Assembly (NCBI RefSeq): GCF_002917105.1
Contig: NZ_PQFZ01000002.1
Location: 186,001-250,000 of the forward strand
DNA length: 64,000 bases
Source of the DNA: Allobosea psychrotolerans
Lineage (GTDB): Bacteria > Pseudomonadota > Alphaproteobacteria > Rhizobiales > Beijerinckiaceae
Direction of reading: 5' to 3'
Shown here: piece by piece, positions 8,441 to 17,022 of the stretch
How positions within the stretch are numbered: position 1 is the stretch's first letter
Layout of the letters: every line of letters begins with the position of its first letter
Notes under the pieces: generated by a model
What the model saw: only the letters and a program-made list of their open reading frames with translations
What the model was told of the DNA's origin: nothing
The model's database searches: none
Translations under genes and position numbers: made by a program

Positions 8441-9661
8441 TCAGCTCCGCTTCAAGGCCTTGCGCACCCAGCCGGTGGCGACCTCCATCAGCGCATCGAG
8501 CGCGCGGCGCTGCAAGGTGCCGGCTTCGACGGTCTCAGAGGCGTAGAGCGGGATTTCGAGCGTCTTGACGTCGCCGCGCGTGACGAGCAGGCGCCCGACC
8601 TCCGTTCCCTCCTGAACCGGCGCGACCAGCGGGCCGCGATAGACGATCCGCGCATTGAGGCGCTCGCCCGCGCCACGCGGCAGGAGCAGGCTGACCGGCC
8701 CTTTCGCCTTCAGTGCGACACGCCCCTTCGCGCCGCCGAAGACGCTGGCCTCGCCGACGATCTCGCCCTCCCCGAAGATCCTGCGTGCCTCGAAGGCGCG
8801 AAAGCCCCATTCCAGCAGCTTGCGCGCTTCCTGCGCCCGGTCGCGCGCGGTCTTCAGGCCGTTGACCACCACGATCAGGCGTTGGCCGTTCTGGACCGCC
8901 GAGCCGACGAGGCCGTAGCCCGCCTCGTCGATATTGCCGGTCTTCAGGCCGTCCGCGCCGATCTCCATCGCCAGCAAGGGGTTGCGGTTCTGCTGCTTGA
9001 TCTTGTTCCAGGTGAATTCGCGCTGGCCGAAGATCTTGTAGAGCTCGGGATAGGTCTTGATGATGTGGTCGGAGAGCCTGGCCAGTTCGCGGGCCGTGAC
9101 CTTCTGCTCCGGGTCGCCCATGCCGGTGGCATTGCGGAAGACCGATTTCGTCAAGCCAAGCGCACGCACGCGCTCCGTCATTACCCGGGCGAAGGTGGCC
9201 TCGTCGCCGGCGATGGCCTCGGCCAGGGCGATCGCGGCGTCATTGCCGGACTGGACGATGAGCCCCTGCAGAATGTCCGACAGCTTCACCCGGCTGTTCA
9301 GGATCGCAAACATCGTCGAACCGCCGGAGACGCCGCCGCCCTTGCGCCAGGCGTTCTCGGAAATGCCGATCTCGCTGTCGAGGCTGAGGCGCCCCTGCGC
9401 GATCTCCTGGAAGGCGACGAGCGCCGTCGCGATCTTGGCGAGGCTGGCCGGGACCATCAGCTCGTCGGCGGCCTTCTCGTAGAGCACCGTGCCGCTGGCT
9501 GAGTCGAGCAGGACGGCGTAAGGCGCCTGCGACTGGAAATTCTGAGCCCGCAGGCCCGTTCCAGCCAGCGACAGGACCAGGCCCAAAAACGCAACGACGC
9601 CCAGCCGCAAGGCGGCAGAGCGTCGATCAGATCCGTCGCTGCTGGTAACAGGCGCGCTCAT
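8441..9661 (-). CDS. dacC: D-alanyl-D-alanine carboxypeptidase (penicillin-binding protein 5/6 type)
   Basis: 406 residues. Removes the terminal D-Ala from peptidoglycan stem peptides in the periplasm. It has an N-terminal hydrophobic export segment (about residues 18-36) and the three active-site motifs of the serine DD-peptidases: SLAK (Ser about 73), SGN (about 138-140) and KTG in 'GLKTGNIDEAGYG', followed by the C-terminal beta-rich domain and an amphipathic tail (RKALKRS) that anchors PBP5-type enzymes. It lies between rlpA and tmk on the same strand, the usual Rhizobiales order. Whether it is dacC or dacF by name is a labelling matter. Confidence 0.93.
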   Translation of the reverse strand: MSAPVTSSDGSDRRSAALRLGVVAFLGLVLSLAGTGLRAQNFQSQAPYAVLLDSASGTVLYEKAADELMVPASLAKIATALVAFQEIAQGRLSLDSEIGISENAWRKGGGVSGGSTMFAILNSRVKLSDILQGLIVQSGNDAAIALAEAIAGDEATFARVMTERVRALGLTKSVFRNATGMGDPEQKVTARELARLSDHIIKTYPELYKIFGQREFTWNKIKQQNRNPLLAMEIGADGLKTGNIDEAGYGLVGSAVQNGQRLIVVVNGLKTARDRAQEARKLLEWGFRAFEARRIFGEGEIVGEASVFGGAKGRVALKAKGPVSLLLPRGAGERLNARIVYRGPLVAPVQEGTEVGRLLVTRGDVKTLEIPLYASETVEAGTLQRRALDALMEVATGWVRKALKRS

Positions 9662-9710
9662 GCTTCGATCTGAAGCAGAGCCGGGCTCGGGCGGTCAAGC
9701 CCGAACAGCG

Positions 9711-10886
9711 TCAATTGCGCGATAGCGGCTGCAATGTCTGGGGCGAGAGATCGCGCACCAGCGGATGCGCGTTCGAGAAGCGCTGGGTCGGACCGCGCTC
9801 GGGCGCGGCGAACAGGCTTGCGACATTGGTGCGCACGGGCGGCAGCGGCGTCATGGCCCGCGGCTGCATGACGACCGGCTTGCCGGCATTGGCGATGGTG
9901 TCAAGGTCGAAGGGACGGTTGGGCGGCAGCGGCGCGCCACGGACCGGAACCCCGACGCTGGTGGAACTTGCGCTGGCCGAGCTCGTGGAAGCAGTCGAGA
10001 CCATGCTGGCAGCGACCGGGGCGCTCGGCGCGATGGTGCGGACCGGCTCGGCGGCATAGGCCTGCGCGACCGGCTGCGAGACGGCGGGCCGCGCTGGCTC
10101 GACCGGCGCCTCGTCGAGATTGGCGCTGGCGTAGCGACCGGTCGCGGTGGGGGCAGCGCTTGCGACCATGGTCGGGGCGCTGGTGCCCGGGATCGCGGCC
10201 GGCTGTCCGTCCGTGCGCAACGTCGCCAGAAGCAGCTTGTCGTCGGAGCCGGCAAGCGAAGCCTGGCCGAGATATTCGAGCTTGATGCGGGCTGTGCCGA
10301 GATGGCGGAAGGCCAGCGCCTCGGCGGTCTTCTGCGAGACGTCCATCAGGCGGTTGCCGTGATAGGGACCGCGATCATTGACGCGCACGATGATCGAGCG
10401 GTTGTTCAGAATGTTGGTGACGCGGGCATAGGCCGGCAGCGGCATGGTCGGATGCGCGGCGCTGATGCCGTTGCGGTCATAGACCTCGCCATTGGCGGTG
10501 CGGCGGCCATGGAAGGCCTCGCCATACCAGGAGGCGGTGCCGACCGCCGTGTAGCCGAGCGGCTTCTCATAAGGCGTATAGCGCTTGCCGGCGACCGAAT
10601 AGGTCTTGCCGATCAGTTGGCGTCCGCCACCCTTGGGCACCTCCTCGCCTTCCGCGACGACGCGCGGGCTGGCAGGGCCGTATTTGGACTGGGGGAACGC
10701 GCCGATTTCCTTGGAGCGGCCACGATGGGCGACCTGATTGCCCGCGCAATTGGCGACGAAAAGCCCGGCAAGCGCGACGCAACCAATGCGCATGACGCGC
10801 GTTGTCAGGGTGTAACTGCTGAGGCCGCCTGGCTCGGACGCGTCGGAGGGCGATTCCGGGACCGATGAGCATGCGCCTCGAGTCAT
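9711..10886 (-). CDS. rlpA: RlpA-family septal lytic transglycosylase / rare lipoprotein A
   Basis: 391 residues. The double-psi beta-barrel core is clear ('GTASWYGEAFHGRRTANGE', the 'AHPTMPLPAYARVTN' segment and 'VRVNDRGPYH...RLMDVS'), matching RlpA proteins that cleave denuded glycan strands at the division septum. The C-terminal half is Pro/Ala/Ser/Thr-rich and ends without a recognisable SPOR domain. The lipobox candidate is LFVANC, with Asn rather than Gly/Ala/Ser before Cys, so lipidation is uncertain. Start 10886 has a GGAAGCGGAA site. An alternative ATG at 10793 would give a compact signal sequence. It lies in a cluster with dacC. Confidence 0.88.
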   Translation of the reverse strand: MTRGACSSVPESPSDASEPGGLSSYTLTTRVMRIGCVALAGLFVANCAGNQVAHRGRSKEIGAFPQSKYGPASPRVVAEGEEVPKGGGRQLIGKTYSVAGKRYTPYEKPLGYTAVGTASWYGEAFHGRRTANGEVYDRNGISAAHPTMPLPAYARVTNILNNRSIIVRVNDRGPYHGNRLMDVSQKTAEALAFRHLGTARIKLEYLGQASLAGSDDKLLLATLRTDGQPAAIPGTSAPTMVASAAPTATGRYASANLDEAPVEPARPAVSQPVAQAYAAEPVRTIAPSAPVAASMVSTASTSSASASSTSVGVPVRGAPLPPNRPFDLDTIANAGKPVVMQPRAMTPLPPVRTNVASLFAAPERGPTQRFSNAHPLVRDLSPQTLQPLSRN

Positions 10887-11341
10887 TCCGTCGTTCCGCT
10901 TCCTGCGCCGAAAAACTCAAAAAGACCGGCCAGCCGCATCAGCGGCGAAACCGAAGTTTTCGGACAATCCAATTAAGACATCGTTAAGCGGAGGATCGCG
11001 GATCGCGACACCGTTAACGACATTCCGTGTGCCCTTGGGCGGGCACAAAGGTGTCGGAAATGCGGCACCTGTCAACCTGGGACGGGGATAAGGCGCGATT
11101 TTGGGCGCGCGTGGCAGCCCTGCAACGCGATCGCCAAGGCGGGGCATGCGGGCTTCCGCCCCGATCTCAGCCAGCGATCAAGACTGAGGCATACGAGACG
11201 GATCATCCTGCTATTGCGAATGTTTTTCGGTTTTCGCCGGAATTTTCCGGCACGCCAGGAAAGGCGGATATGGCGTGCGTTTCGCTAGGGCGATAAGCGG
11301 ACTTGCCAAAACGCCATGCGCCCGGCAATGACAAGCGCGTC
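10887..11341. other. Intergenic region upstream of rlpA and before tRNA-Ser
   Basis: 455 bases with no convincing gene. It holds a CtrA-type box (10973-10987), a TTAAC half-site near 11015 and a perfect 7-base inverted repeat TGTGCCC/GGGCACA (11028-11047). Confidence 0.6.
10973..10987. promoter_or_regulatory. Candidate CtrA box upstream of rlpA
   Basis: TTAA-GACATCG-TTAA, an exact TTAA-N7-TTAA full site for the alphaproteobacterial cell-cycle regulator CtrA, about 90 bases upstream of the longest rlpA start. RlpA acts at the septum, so cell-cycle control makes sense. Prediction only. Confidence 0.55.
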
Positions 11342-11431
11342 GGAAGGGTGGCCGAGTGGTTTAAGGCAGCGGTCTTGAAAACCGCCGTGGGTGCAAGCCC
11401 ACCGTGGGTTCGAATCCCACCCCTTCCGCCA
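11342..11431 (+). tRNA. tRNA-Ser (anticodon TGA)
   Basis: 90 bases including an encoded CCA. The acceptor stem GGAAGGG pairs with CCCTTCC, followed by discriminator G and CCA. The anticodon loop CTTGAAA reads TGA, a long variable arm is present as in class II tRNAs, and the T-arm is GTGGGTTCGAATCCCAC. It reads UCA-family serine codons. The lower-GC ietA/ietS/FRG island begins directly downstream; tRNA-Ser genes are frequent integration targets. Confidence 0.97.
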
Positions 11432-11570
11432 GTCCCGCCGTTTGCCCTCTATGGCCCGATATTCCCGCCGACAGCCGCACACCACCGTGCGGGATAGGGA
11501 ACCGCCGATTCCACGCTATAGCCCGACACTTCGCCGTCAACTGATGTCTGAATCTGACCGAAACCATCCC

Positions 11571-12980
11571 TCAAGCGTCCGGAAGATCATCGGGCGCAGC
11601 GCTCGATGCCGTTCTGACAGGCTTTGGCGACTGGCGCTGATCTCGCAAATGAACTGCGGTCTGGTCGATGCTCGGATAGACGGTCGTGGCGTTGATGTTG
11701 ATCCGGTCGAGTTGGCTGAGAATGTGCGCCTTGTTCTTGATCGTCACCCGGCTAATCTCGATGCCGTCCTGTCCCGCATCTGGCAGCGCAGCCTCATGCC
11801 CGAACAGCAGGAAGGCGCCGGACTGTGATTTGATGCGCGTGTTCGTGCGCTTCGCCTTCACGCAGATGATCGTCCCCAGGTCGTCGGGAACGATCCGCCC
11901 CTCGAAAAAGCCCTTCTCCGACTTAATGTGGTGAAGCAGCTTGCCGGCGACATCCGTTGCGTTGAAGGCGTCCTGGTCGAGGTTGAGGTCTATGTCGTTC
12001 TTCTGCGCATAGGTCAGGTTGGAAAGGTTGGATAGGCAACTGACGGTGTCGGAATCATAGTATTTCACGCCATCGGACGCGACCTGGAAAACGATGACCT
12101 CGCCGTCGATTTCGAGTTGATCCGTCTTGCACGAGCGGGCGAAGAACAGCGCAACCAACGGATTACCGGAGATGTCGAGCAGCCGCGTCGGCAGGCCATA
12201 ATGTTGCATCCGCACGAGACGGTCGAAGCAATAGTCATCGCCGTGGAACTCGTCGTGATGGGCGATCAGCAACTCCTTGCAGAGGCGGTCCTCACTGGGC
12301 ATGAACTGCCAGTCACCATTGTCCCATTTACGCAGCAGGGACGGGGTCAGTTCATAACGTGCATCACTGTGCCCCCGAAAGAAGGTCTCGGTCCCAAGCT
12401 TCGCCGGCGAGCTATAAAGAAGCTCAAGAAACTGCTCCACGCTGTCGGCGGCGCCGAGAATCTTTTTGTCGCGCGGCGGCGGTTGGACTTCCACACCATC
12501 GTAGGCAGGCGCGCCCTCTGCCGCGATAAATTGGGCAAAATCTGGCTTCTCTTCAGCCAGTCGGTTGAGGATCTCATGAGCATCGCCTTCACGGACGGCC
12601 CAATGGGTTCGGTAGAGTTGAAACTTATCTGCGCCAAACACTGTGCGCGCGGCATCAATGCCCTCGAATTCCACCTCGCCGAAGTCAATTATGGTCTCGA
12701 ACGCGGCGGAGACCTCTTTGCGTCCGAGATTGACGTTGGAAATTCGACCGTACTTGATCAGCATGGAGACCGCGTCTCCATGTGTTTTGATTTCACTGCA
12801 TAGGAAGGTCGGCAGCTTTTCCAAGAAGGCAATAGCCGTGCTGTCCAGGCTTTCAAGCCTCTTTTCGGTGTCAGGCGGCGTATATTCAAACATGCGCCCC
12901 CGTCCCATGGTGAATATATCGATGTTTCCCTCGATATATTCCCAGTTTCCGAAGGATATGTAGTTGAAATTTTCCGCCAT
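11571..12980 (-). CDS. FRG-domain protein, third gene of an IetAS-like island
   Basis: 469 residues from the ATG at 12980. A TTG at 13013 overlapping the protease stop is an alternative that would couple translation. An FRG domain is clear at about residues 180-290: FRGHSDARYELTPSLLR, then 'RMQHYGLPTRLLDISGNPLVALFFA', the name-giving F-R-G and the HYGLPTRLLD block. The N-terminal 170 residues match nothing I recognise. No signal peptide or membrane segment. Base composition is lower in GC than in the flanks. It follows ietS on the same strand, so it is probably co-transcribed with ietA and ietS. FRG domains recur in prophage and defence neighbourhoods, but the biochemical role is unknown; an effector or toxin role is inference. 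Confidence 0.85.
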   Translation of the reverse strand: MAENFNYISFGNWEYIEGNIDIFTMGRGRMFEYTPPDTEKRLESLDSTAIAFLEKLPTFLCSEIKTHGDAVSMLIKYGRISNVNLGRKEVSAAFETIIDFGEVEFEGIDAARTVFGADKFQLYRTHWAVREGDAHEILNRLAEEKPDFAQFIAAEGAPAYDGVEVQPPPRDKKILGAADSVEQFLELLYSSPAKLGTETFFRGHSDARYELTPSLLRKWDNGDWQFMPSEDRLCKELLIAHHDEFHGDDYCFDRLVRMQHYGLPTRLLDISGNPLVALFFARSCKTDQLEIDGEVIVFQVASDGVKYYDSDTVSCLSNLSNLTYAQKNDIDLNLDQDAFNATDVAGKLLHHIKSEKGFFEGRIVPDDLGTIICVKAKRTNTRIKSQSGAFLLFGHEAALPDAGQDGIEISRVTIKNKAHILSQLDRININATTVYPSIDQTAVHLRDQRQSPKPVRTASSAAPDDLPDA

Positions 12981-13009
12981 ACGCCTATTCCGTTCACCGG
13001 CCGCTTCGC

Positions 13010-15562
13010 TCAACCGAGCAACACCTCGATTTCCTTAGTATCAACTAATGTCGTGATTTCCGAATAGAGATCGACCTGCTGGCCGGGTGCGGAAATCGAA
13101 ATGACCAGGGCGTAACGCGCCTTGTCGGCCACGCGCTTCTGCCCAACATGCGACTTCCACCAGCCGCCGACGGGGTAAACGGCAATAGCATCGTGCCCGG
13201 CGAGGTCGATCGCTCGTCCGCGCCAGAGATCGCAATGGAGGGAGCCCGCTTGGATCGCCTTCGGACCGAGCAGCCAGCAGCTCGTTTCACCATCGGCTTC
13301 CGTGCCGTCCTTCGCTTGGCTCGCGGAAATTCGGCTGCGGAATCGGGCGCTCGTCTCGGCGCGCTTCTTCATATCAAAGCGCAGACCAAAGGAACGATAG
13401 GTGTCCGGGCGGGTGGCGGCTTTTCCGGTTAGGTTGGGCTCGATGAAATAGGACAATGTCACCTTCATCGTGACGATCTCGTTCTCGAGCTGCTCCAGCG
13501 CCGTCTTGGGCCAAGGCAAATCATAGAAATGCATCTCATTGAATACGCCGGTTCGGCCGTCCGCGCCTATCGCAAAAGGCTGAAGCTCTGCCTGCGCAAC
13601 AAGCGTAGCATCGTTGCGCGCTGAGAGGACCGCGCGGCCGATGTCCGGCACGCCATATCCAAACTCGCGAAGCATTGCCTGCTTCTTCGCCTTGGTGGCG
13701 GCCTTGCCCGTTTTCCAGTGAGCGCCTGTGCCGATGAACTTCTTTCGGATCGGCTCGGGCCAGCGCGCTGAGTCGACGATGAGGGCGCGATGCGTTTCCG
13801 GCCAGAGGTCGGGCCGAGCCGCCTGCAGCCGACCGACGAAATTACCCGCCATGCCCGCGGCGGCGCTGGTCGCCCAGAACGGGACCAAAGGCTCGCCCAC
13901 CACATCTGACCCCGCTGATAGAAGGGACACGGACGCGTCCCAGCCGCAGAAGCCCGTGGCGTCAGACATCATATTGCCCGCCTCGAACAACACCTCCGGC
14001 TTGATCGGAGTCAGGTCGTCGGGAAGCGACTGAGAGCCACGGCTGAACGGGCTGCGATGATTGGCGGGGACCGCCGCCTGCAACACGGGAGGCGGCGCCG
14101 GCGGCTGCTCCTTGCGCGTGAAGCCGCCGATGGTGAGCGCGTTCCAGCTTTGCGACGGATCTTCCAACGGTTGAGAGGGCAGAACGTCCACAGCCATTCC
14201 GCCGGAGACGTTTCCGGTGGCGACGACCATCAGGCGCTTGGGACGTTCGGATGCCGCAACTTTGTCATCAACCTCGCCAGGCATCGCACCGGCGATGATC
14301 TGATCCAGCGCACCGCTCCAAGTCGATGGTCGGCTGGGCGGGAAGTCTGTCGCGGAGGTCGCGATGCAGAAACTGCGCAGTGCGTCCGGCCGCTCGATCT
14401 CGACCGCACTGACCGCGCCTTGCGTAACGACCCCATAGCTGGGCGGCTTGCTCGGCGGGAATCCGTGCGGTGGCAAAAGTTTCATGGATTCCGCGCCGTG
14501 TGTCAGCGTGACCGGACGCGAGTCGTTCATCAAGGGTTCGAAATCGCCGTAAAGGACTAGGCCCGCCAGCGGCGTGCCGTGGCCGCCATTCGGCTGATGA
14601 TCGTCGGCGCCCCAGGCAGCATCATACGCCCACGCGCCACGCAGGCCGGGAGCGATCAGGGGATGGGCGGCGGCGACGCCCGTATCGAGCGTGCAAACCA
14701 CCGGGGCATCGTTCGCGGGCGCCGAGACCCTCTGCGACAGTTCGGCAACCCAATCGTGCTGACCCAGCCCGGTCTCTCCACGATCGAGAAACGGTTCAAT
14801 CGTCCCTGTCGCGCGCCTGATTTCGGTGATCGCGCCCGGAACGCGCGTCGCGAAGAGCGCAACCGTTGCGGCAGTGCCGTGCAGAAACAGGACGGTCGTG
14901 TCGGGGAAGATCAGGCGGTCGTCATGAACATCGATATTCACATTGCGCGCTGCGTTGACGAGGCGATCTGCCAAGGCGACAGGCTGGCGAACCCACAGCT
15001 CCCACCAAACGATGTCCGGCGCGGCCAGGTCCACCGCGCCCGTGAACAATGATCCGGTGTCGATTGCCCGGACCTCCTCAACGACTTCAAAGCGCTCGAC
15101 ATCAGGCCGTCGTTGATTACCCGGATCGCGGCCATATTCGCTGATACGGCCTTGCAGGAAGGCGCGCGCGTCATCCGGCACAAACAGCAATGCGCTCTCC
15201 GTGCGGTCGTCGTTCCGTTCAGAACGGAGCACCACCACGTCCTGCGTAGGAAACTCAAGCGCTGTTGGAACCTTGACCGCCTTGGTCCGGGAGTCCTCGG
15301 CTGGCGGCAGTGTCGTTATCTCGACGATCGTGCCGGATTTCAGGCCCTGAACGGCGAGACGCGGATCGTCGGCCGGCAGTGGAACATCGCCGAGCGCAGT
15401 GGCGAGTTGATCCAGCAGATGTGCGGCGTGCGCAGCATAGTCGCCGCGAAGCGGTTTGCGTTCCTGATTGCGTGATGGGAAAGTGTAAGCTGCCGTCTCA
15501 CGGAAAACGTCGATCGGTATGTGCTGACGGTCTGTCGCGTCGAAATTATCTGGCTCCGCCAT
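13010..15562 (-). CDS. ietS: Subtilisin-like (S8) serine protease, IetS-like
   Basis: 850 residues, no export signal, so a cytoplasmic subtilase. The catalytic triad can be read: Asp in VCTLDTGV (about 293), His in GGHGTPLAG (about 328) and Ser in ATSAAAGMAG (about 566), with a long insert between His and Ser and a 250-residue C-terminal domain. The preceding 280 residues form an N-terminal domain typical of the AAA-partnered subtilases. The ATG at 15562 has AAGGAC close upstream. It lies 51 bases after an AAA+ ATPase gene, the arrangement of ietA-ietS, where the protease acts as toxin and the ATPase as antitoxin on pTiC58 and which has been reported as an antiphage pair. All three catalytic residues are intact. 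Confidence 0.9.
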   Translation of the reverse strand: MAEPDNFDATDRQHIPIDVFRETAAYTFPSRNQERKPLRGDYAAHAAHLLDQLATALGDVPLPADDPRLAVQGLKSGTIVEITTLPPAEDSRTKAVKVPTALEFPTQDVVVLRSERNDDRTESALLFVPDDARAFLQGRISEYGRDPGNQRRPDVERFEVVEEVRAIDTGSLFTGAVDLAAPDIVWWELWVRQPVALADRLVNAARNVNIDVHDDRLIFPDTTVLFLHGTAATVALFATRVPGAITEIRRATGTIEPFLDRGETGLGQHDWVAELSQRVSAPANDAPVVCTLDTGVAAAHPLIAPGLRGAWAYDAAWGADDHQPNGGHGTPLAGLVLYGDFEPLMNDSRPVTLTHGAESMKLLPPHGFPPSKPPSYGVVTQGAVSAVEIERPDALRSFCIATSATDFPPSRPSTWSGALDQIIAGAMPGEVDDKVAASERPKRLMVVATGNVSGGMAVDVLPSQPLEDPSQSWNALTIGGFTRKEQPPAPPPVLQAAVPANHRSPFSRGSQSLPDDLTPIKPEVLFEAGNMMSDATGFCGWDASVSLLSAGSDVVGEPLVPFWATSAAAGMAGNFVGRLQAARPDLWPETHRALIVDSARWPEPIRKKFIGTGAHWKTGKAATKAKKQAMLREFGYGVPDIGRAVLSARNDATLVAQAELQPFAIGADGRTGVFNEMHFYDLPWPKTALEQLENEIVTMKVTLSYFIEPNLTGKAATRPDTYRSFGLRFDMKKRAETSARFRSRISASQAKDGTEADGETSCWLLGPKAIQAGSLHCDLWRGRAIDLAGHDAIAVYPVGGWWKSHVGQKRVADKARYALVISISAPGQQVDLYSEITTLVDTKEIEVLLG

Positions 15563-15613
15563 AAGTCCTTGCTCGTTTGTTCGAGTTCCAGTCTATCCGT
15601 TGGCGGAGCCTGC

Positions 15614-16624
15614 CTAACGGCTGGATTGACGACGGAACTTACCTTTTAATGTTTGTCGGTTCTCCAAAGCGCGTTGTAGCGCTTCAGGCGAGGCCTTCGA
15701 CGCCCCTTCAAGGATGGCGTCCTTCACGACGGCATCTGCGGCACGAACCAATTCGCCCTGGCTGAGCCCCTCCAGCGCCGTTTCGAGCGCAGGCCACGCC
15801 TTTGCGGCGAATTTGAACTTGCCAAGGCGGCGCTCGACGATGGCGCGGGCGGCCGCGACGTCCGGCAGGGTGTATTCGATCACCTCATCGAAGCGCCGCG
15901 CCAGCGCTTCATCCAGGATCTCGACGTGGTTCGTCGCCGCCAGCACGAGGCTGTCGGTCGAGTTTGGCTCTTCCATAAATGCCAGGACCGAGTTCAACAC
16001 CCGGCGGATCTCGCCGACATCGTTCGGATCGCCCCGGCGAGCGCCGATCGCGTCGAACTCGTCGAGCAAATAGACACCGCGTGTTTGCGCGATCTGATCG
16101 AACAGCAGTCGCATCTTCCCGGCTGTCTCGCCGAAAAAACGGCTGAACAAGGCTTCAAGACGCACAGTGAAGAGTGGTAGACGCAATTCCCCGGCGAGCG
16201 CCGAGGCGGTCATGGTCTTACCTGTGCCGGGCAGACCGACGAGCAGCATGTGCGTCGCTGGCGTCTGGCCGTGCTCGCGCAGGGTTGCGCGTTCCTGTTG
16301 CTGGCGAACGATCCGCCCAAGCCGTGCGGCGATGTCGTCCGACAGCACCATGCTCGACAGCGTGACCTTGGGATAGGCACTCTCGACGAGACCCTGCAAT
16401 TCGCCCCGTGGCCGAGCAAGCGGAATCGGCGTCTGCCCGCCAGCGGGCTTTCCGACATGGCGCTGGTCTCTAGCCTTCTGGACGAGGCGCTTCAGCTTTT
16501 CGGCATCATCAGCCCGACCTTGACGGGCCTCCTGTGCGGCGATCTGCAAGGCGATCGACAGAAGCTGGTCTTCATCTCCGTCGATATGCGAATTGAGGAG
16601 CGCGAGAATTTGTTTGGTAGACAT
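15614..16624 (-). CDS. ietA: AAA+ ATPase, IetA-like
   Basis: 336 residues. An N-terminal helical segment (1-55) precedes one AAA+ module: Walker A GLPGTGKT (about 130-137), Walker B VYLLDEFDAIG (Asp-Glu 188-189), sensor 1 Asn in VLAATNHVEILD and an ALARRFDEV arginine-finger region, resembling the FtsH/Cdc48-type AAA clade. The ATG at 16624 has a perfect AAGGAGG site; an upstream in-frame ATG at 16681 lacks support. It is the first gene of the three-gene island operon, followed by the subtilase. In the described pTi system the ATPase restrains the protease; the same role is inferred here. Confidence 0.9.
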   Translation of the reverse strand: MSTKQILALLNSHIDGDEDQLLSIALQIAAQEARQGRADDAEKLKRLVQKARDQRHVGKPAGGQTPIPLARPRGELQGLVESAYPKVTLSSMVLSDDIAARLGRIVRQQQERATLREHGQTPATHMLLVGLPGTGKTMTASALAGELRLPLFTVRLEALFSRFFGETAGKMRLLFDQIAQTRGVYLLDEFDAIGARRGDPNDVGEIRRVLNSVLAFMEEPNSTDSLVLAATNHVEILDEALARRFDEVIEYTLPDVAAARAIVERRLGKFKFAAKAWPALETALEGLSQGELVRAADAVVKDAILEGASKASPEALQRALENRQTLKGKFRRQSSR

Positions 16625-17022
16625 GCTCGCCTCCTTTCTTCGATTCGGCCTCGCTATACTATTATATGCTTTAGATGCCACGGGCGATCATCGGCTCGGG
16701 ATGACGGTATCTCAGAAGGCACTCAAAAGCCACCGTTTCCTGTGGCTCTCCGGCGCTCAAGATCGTCAGGGACATAACTGGGTTTGTCCGACGCACGCCT
16801 ACGTCAGACGTGTGACGACCGGCACCGACCATACCGATTGCCCGATATAGCCGCCGATACCTACGCGATTGCCGCCGAAGCCCACCGATAGCCGCACGCT
16901 TTGGCAAATCTCTATCAATTTCAGAGAGCTATGACGATTTCGTAGGGCTCATCTTCGTCGGGCGCTGCCCGCCATCACACACCAGAGCATACCGCTCCAA
17001 CCTTGTGCCCGGCCGCCCTCTC
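16625..17022. other. Intergenic region at the distal edge of the ietAS-FRG island
   Basis: 398 bases without a credible gene. It contains the ietA promoter (AT-rich CTATACTATTATATGC around 16653-16668 on the plus strand) and degenerate 'CCGATA(T)AGCCG' words around 16841-16895 that resemble sequence just after the tRNA. No integrase fragment is seen. Confidence 0.55.

Noticed and set aside
11028..11047. Inverted repeat TGTGCCC/GGGCACA before the tRNA as a possible terminator
   Set aside because: There is no T-run on either side and no gene ends just before it; left only as part of the intergenic description.
16653..16838. Small open frames between ietA and the HxlR gene
   Set aside because: They lack ribosome sites and plausible protein composition, and are interrupted by degenerate repeats.
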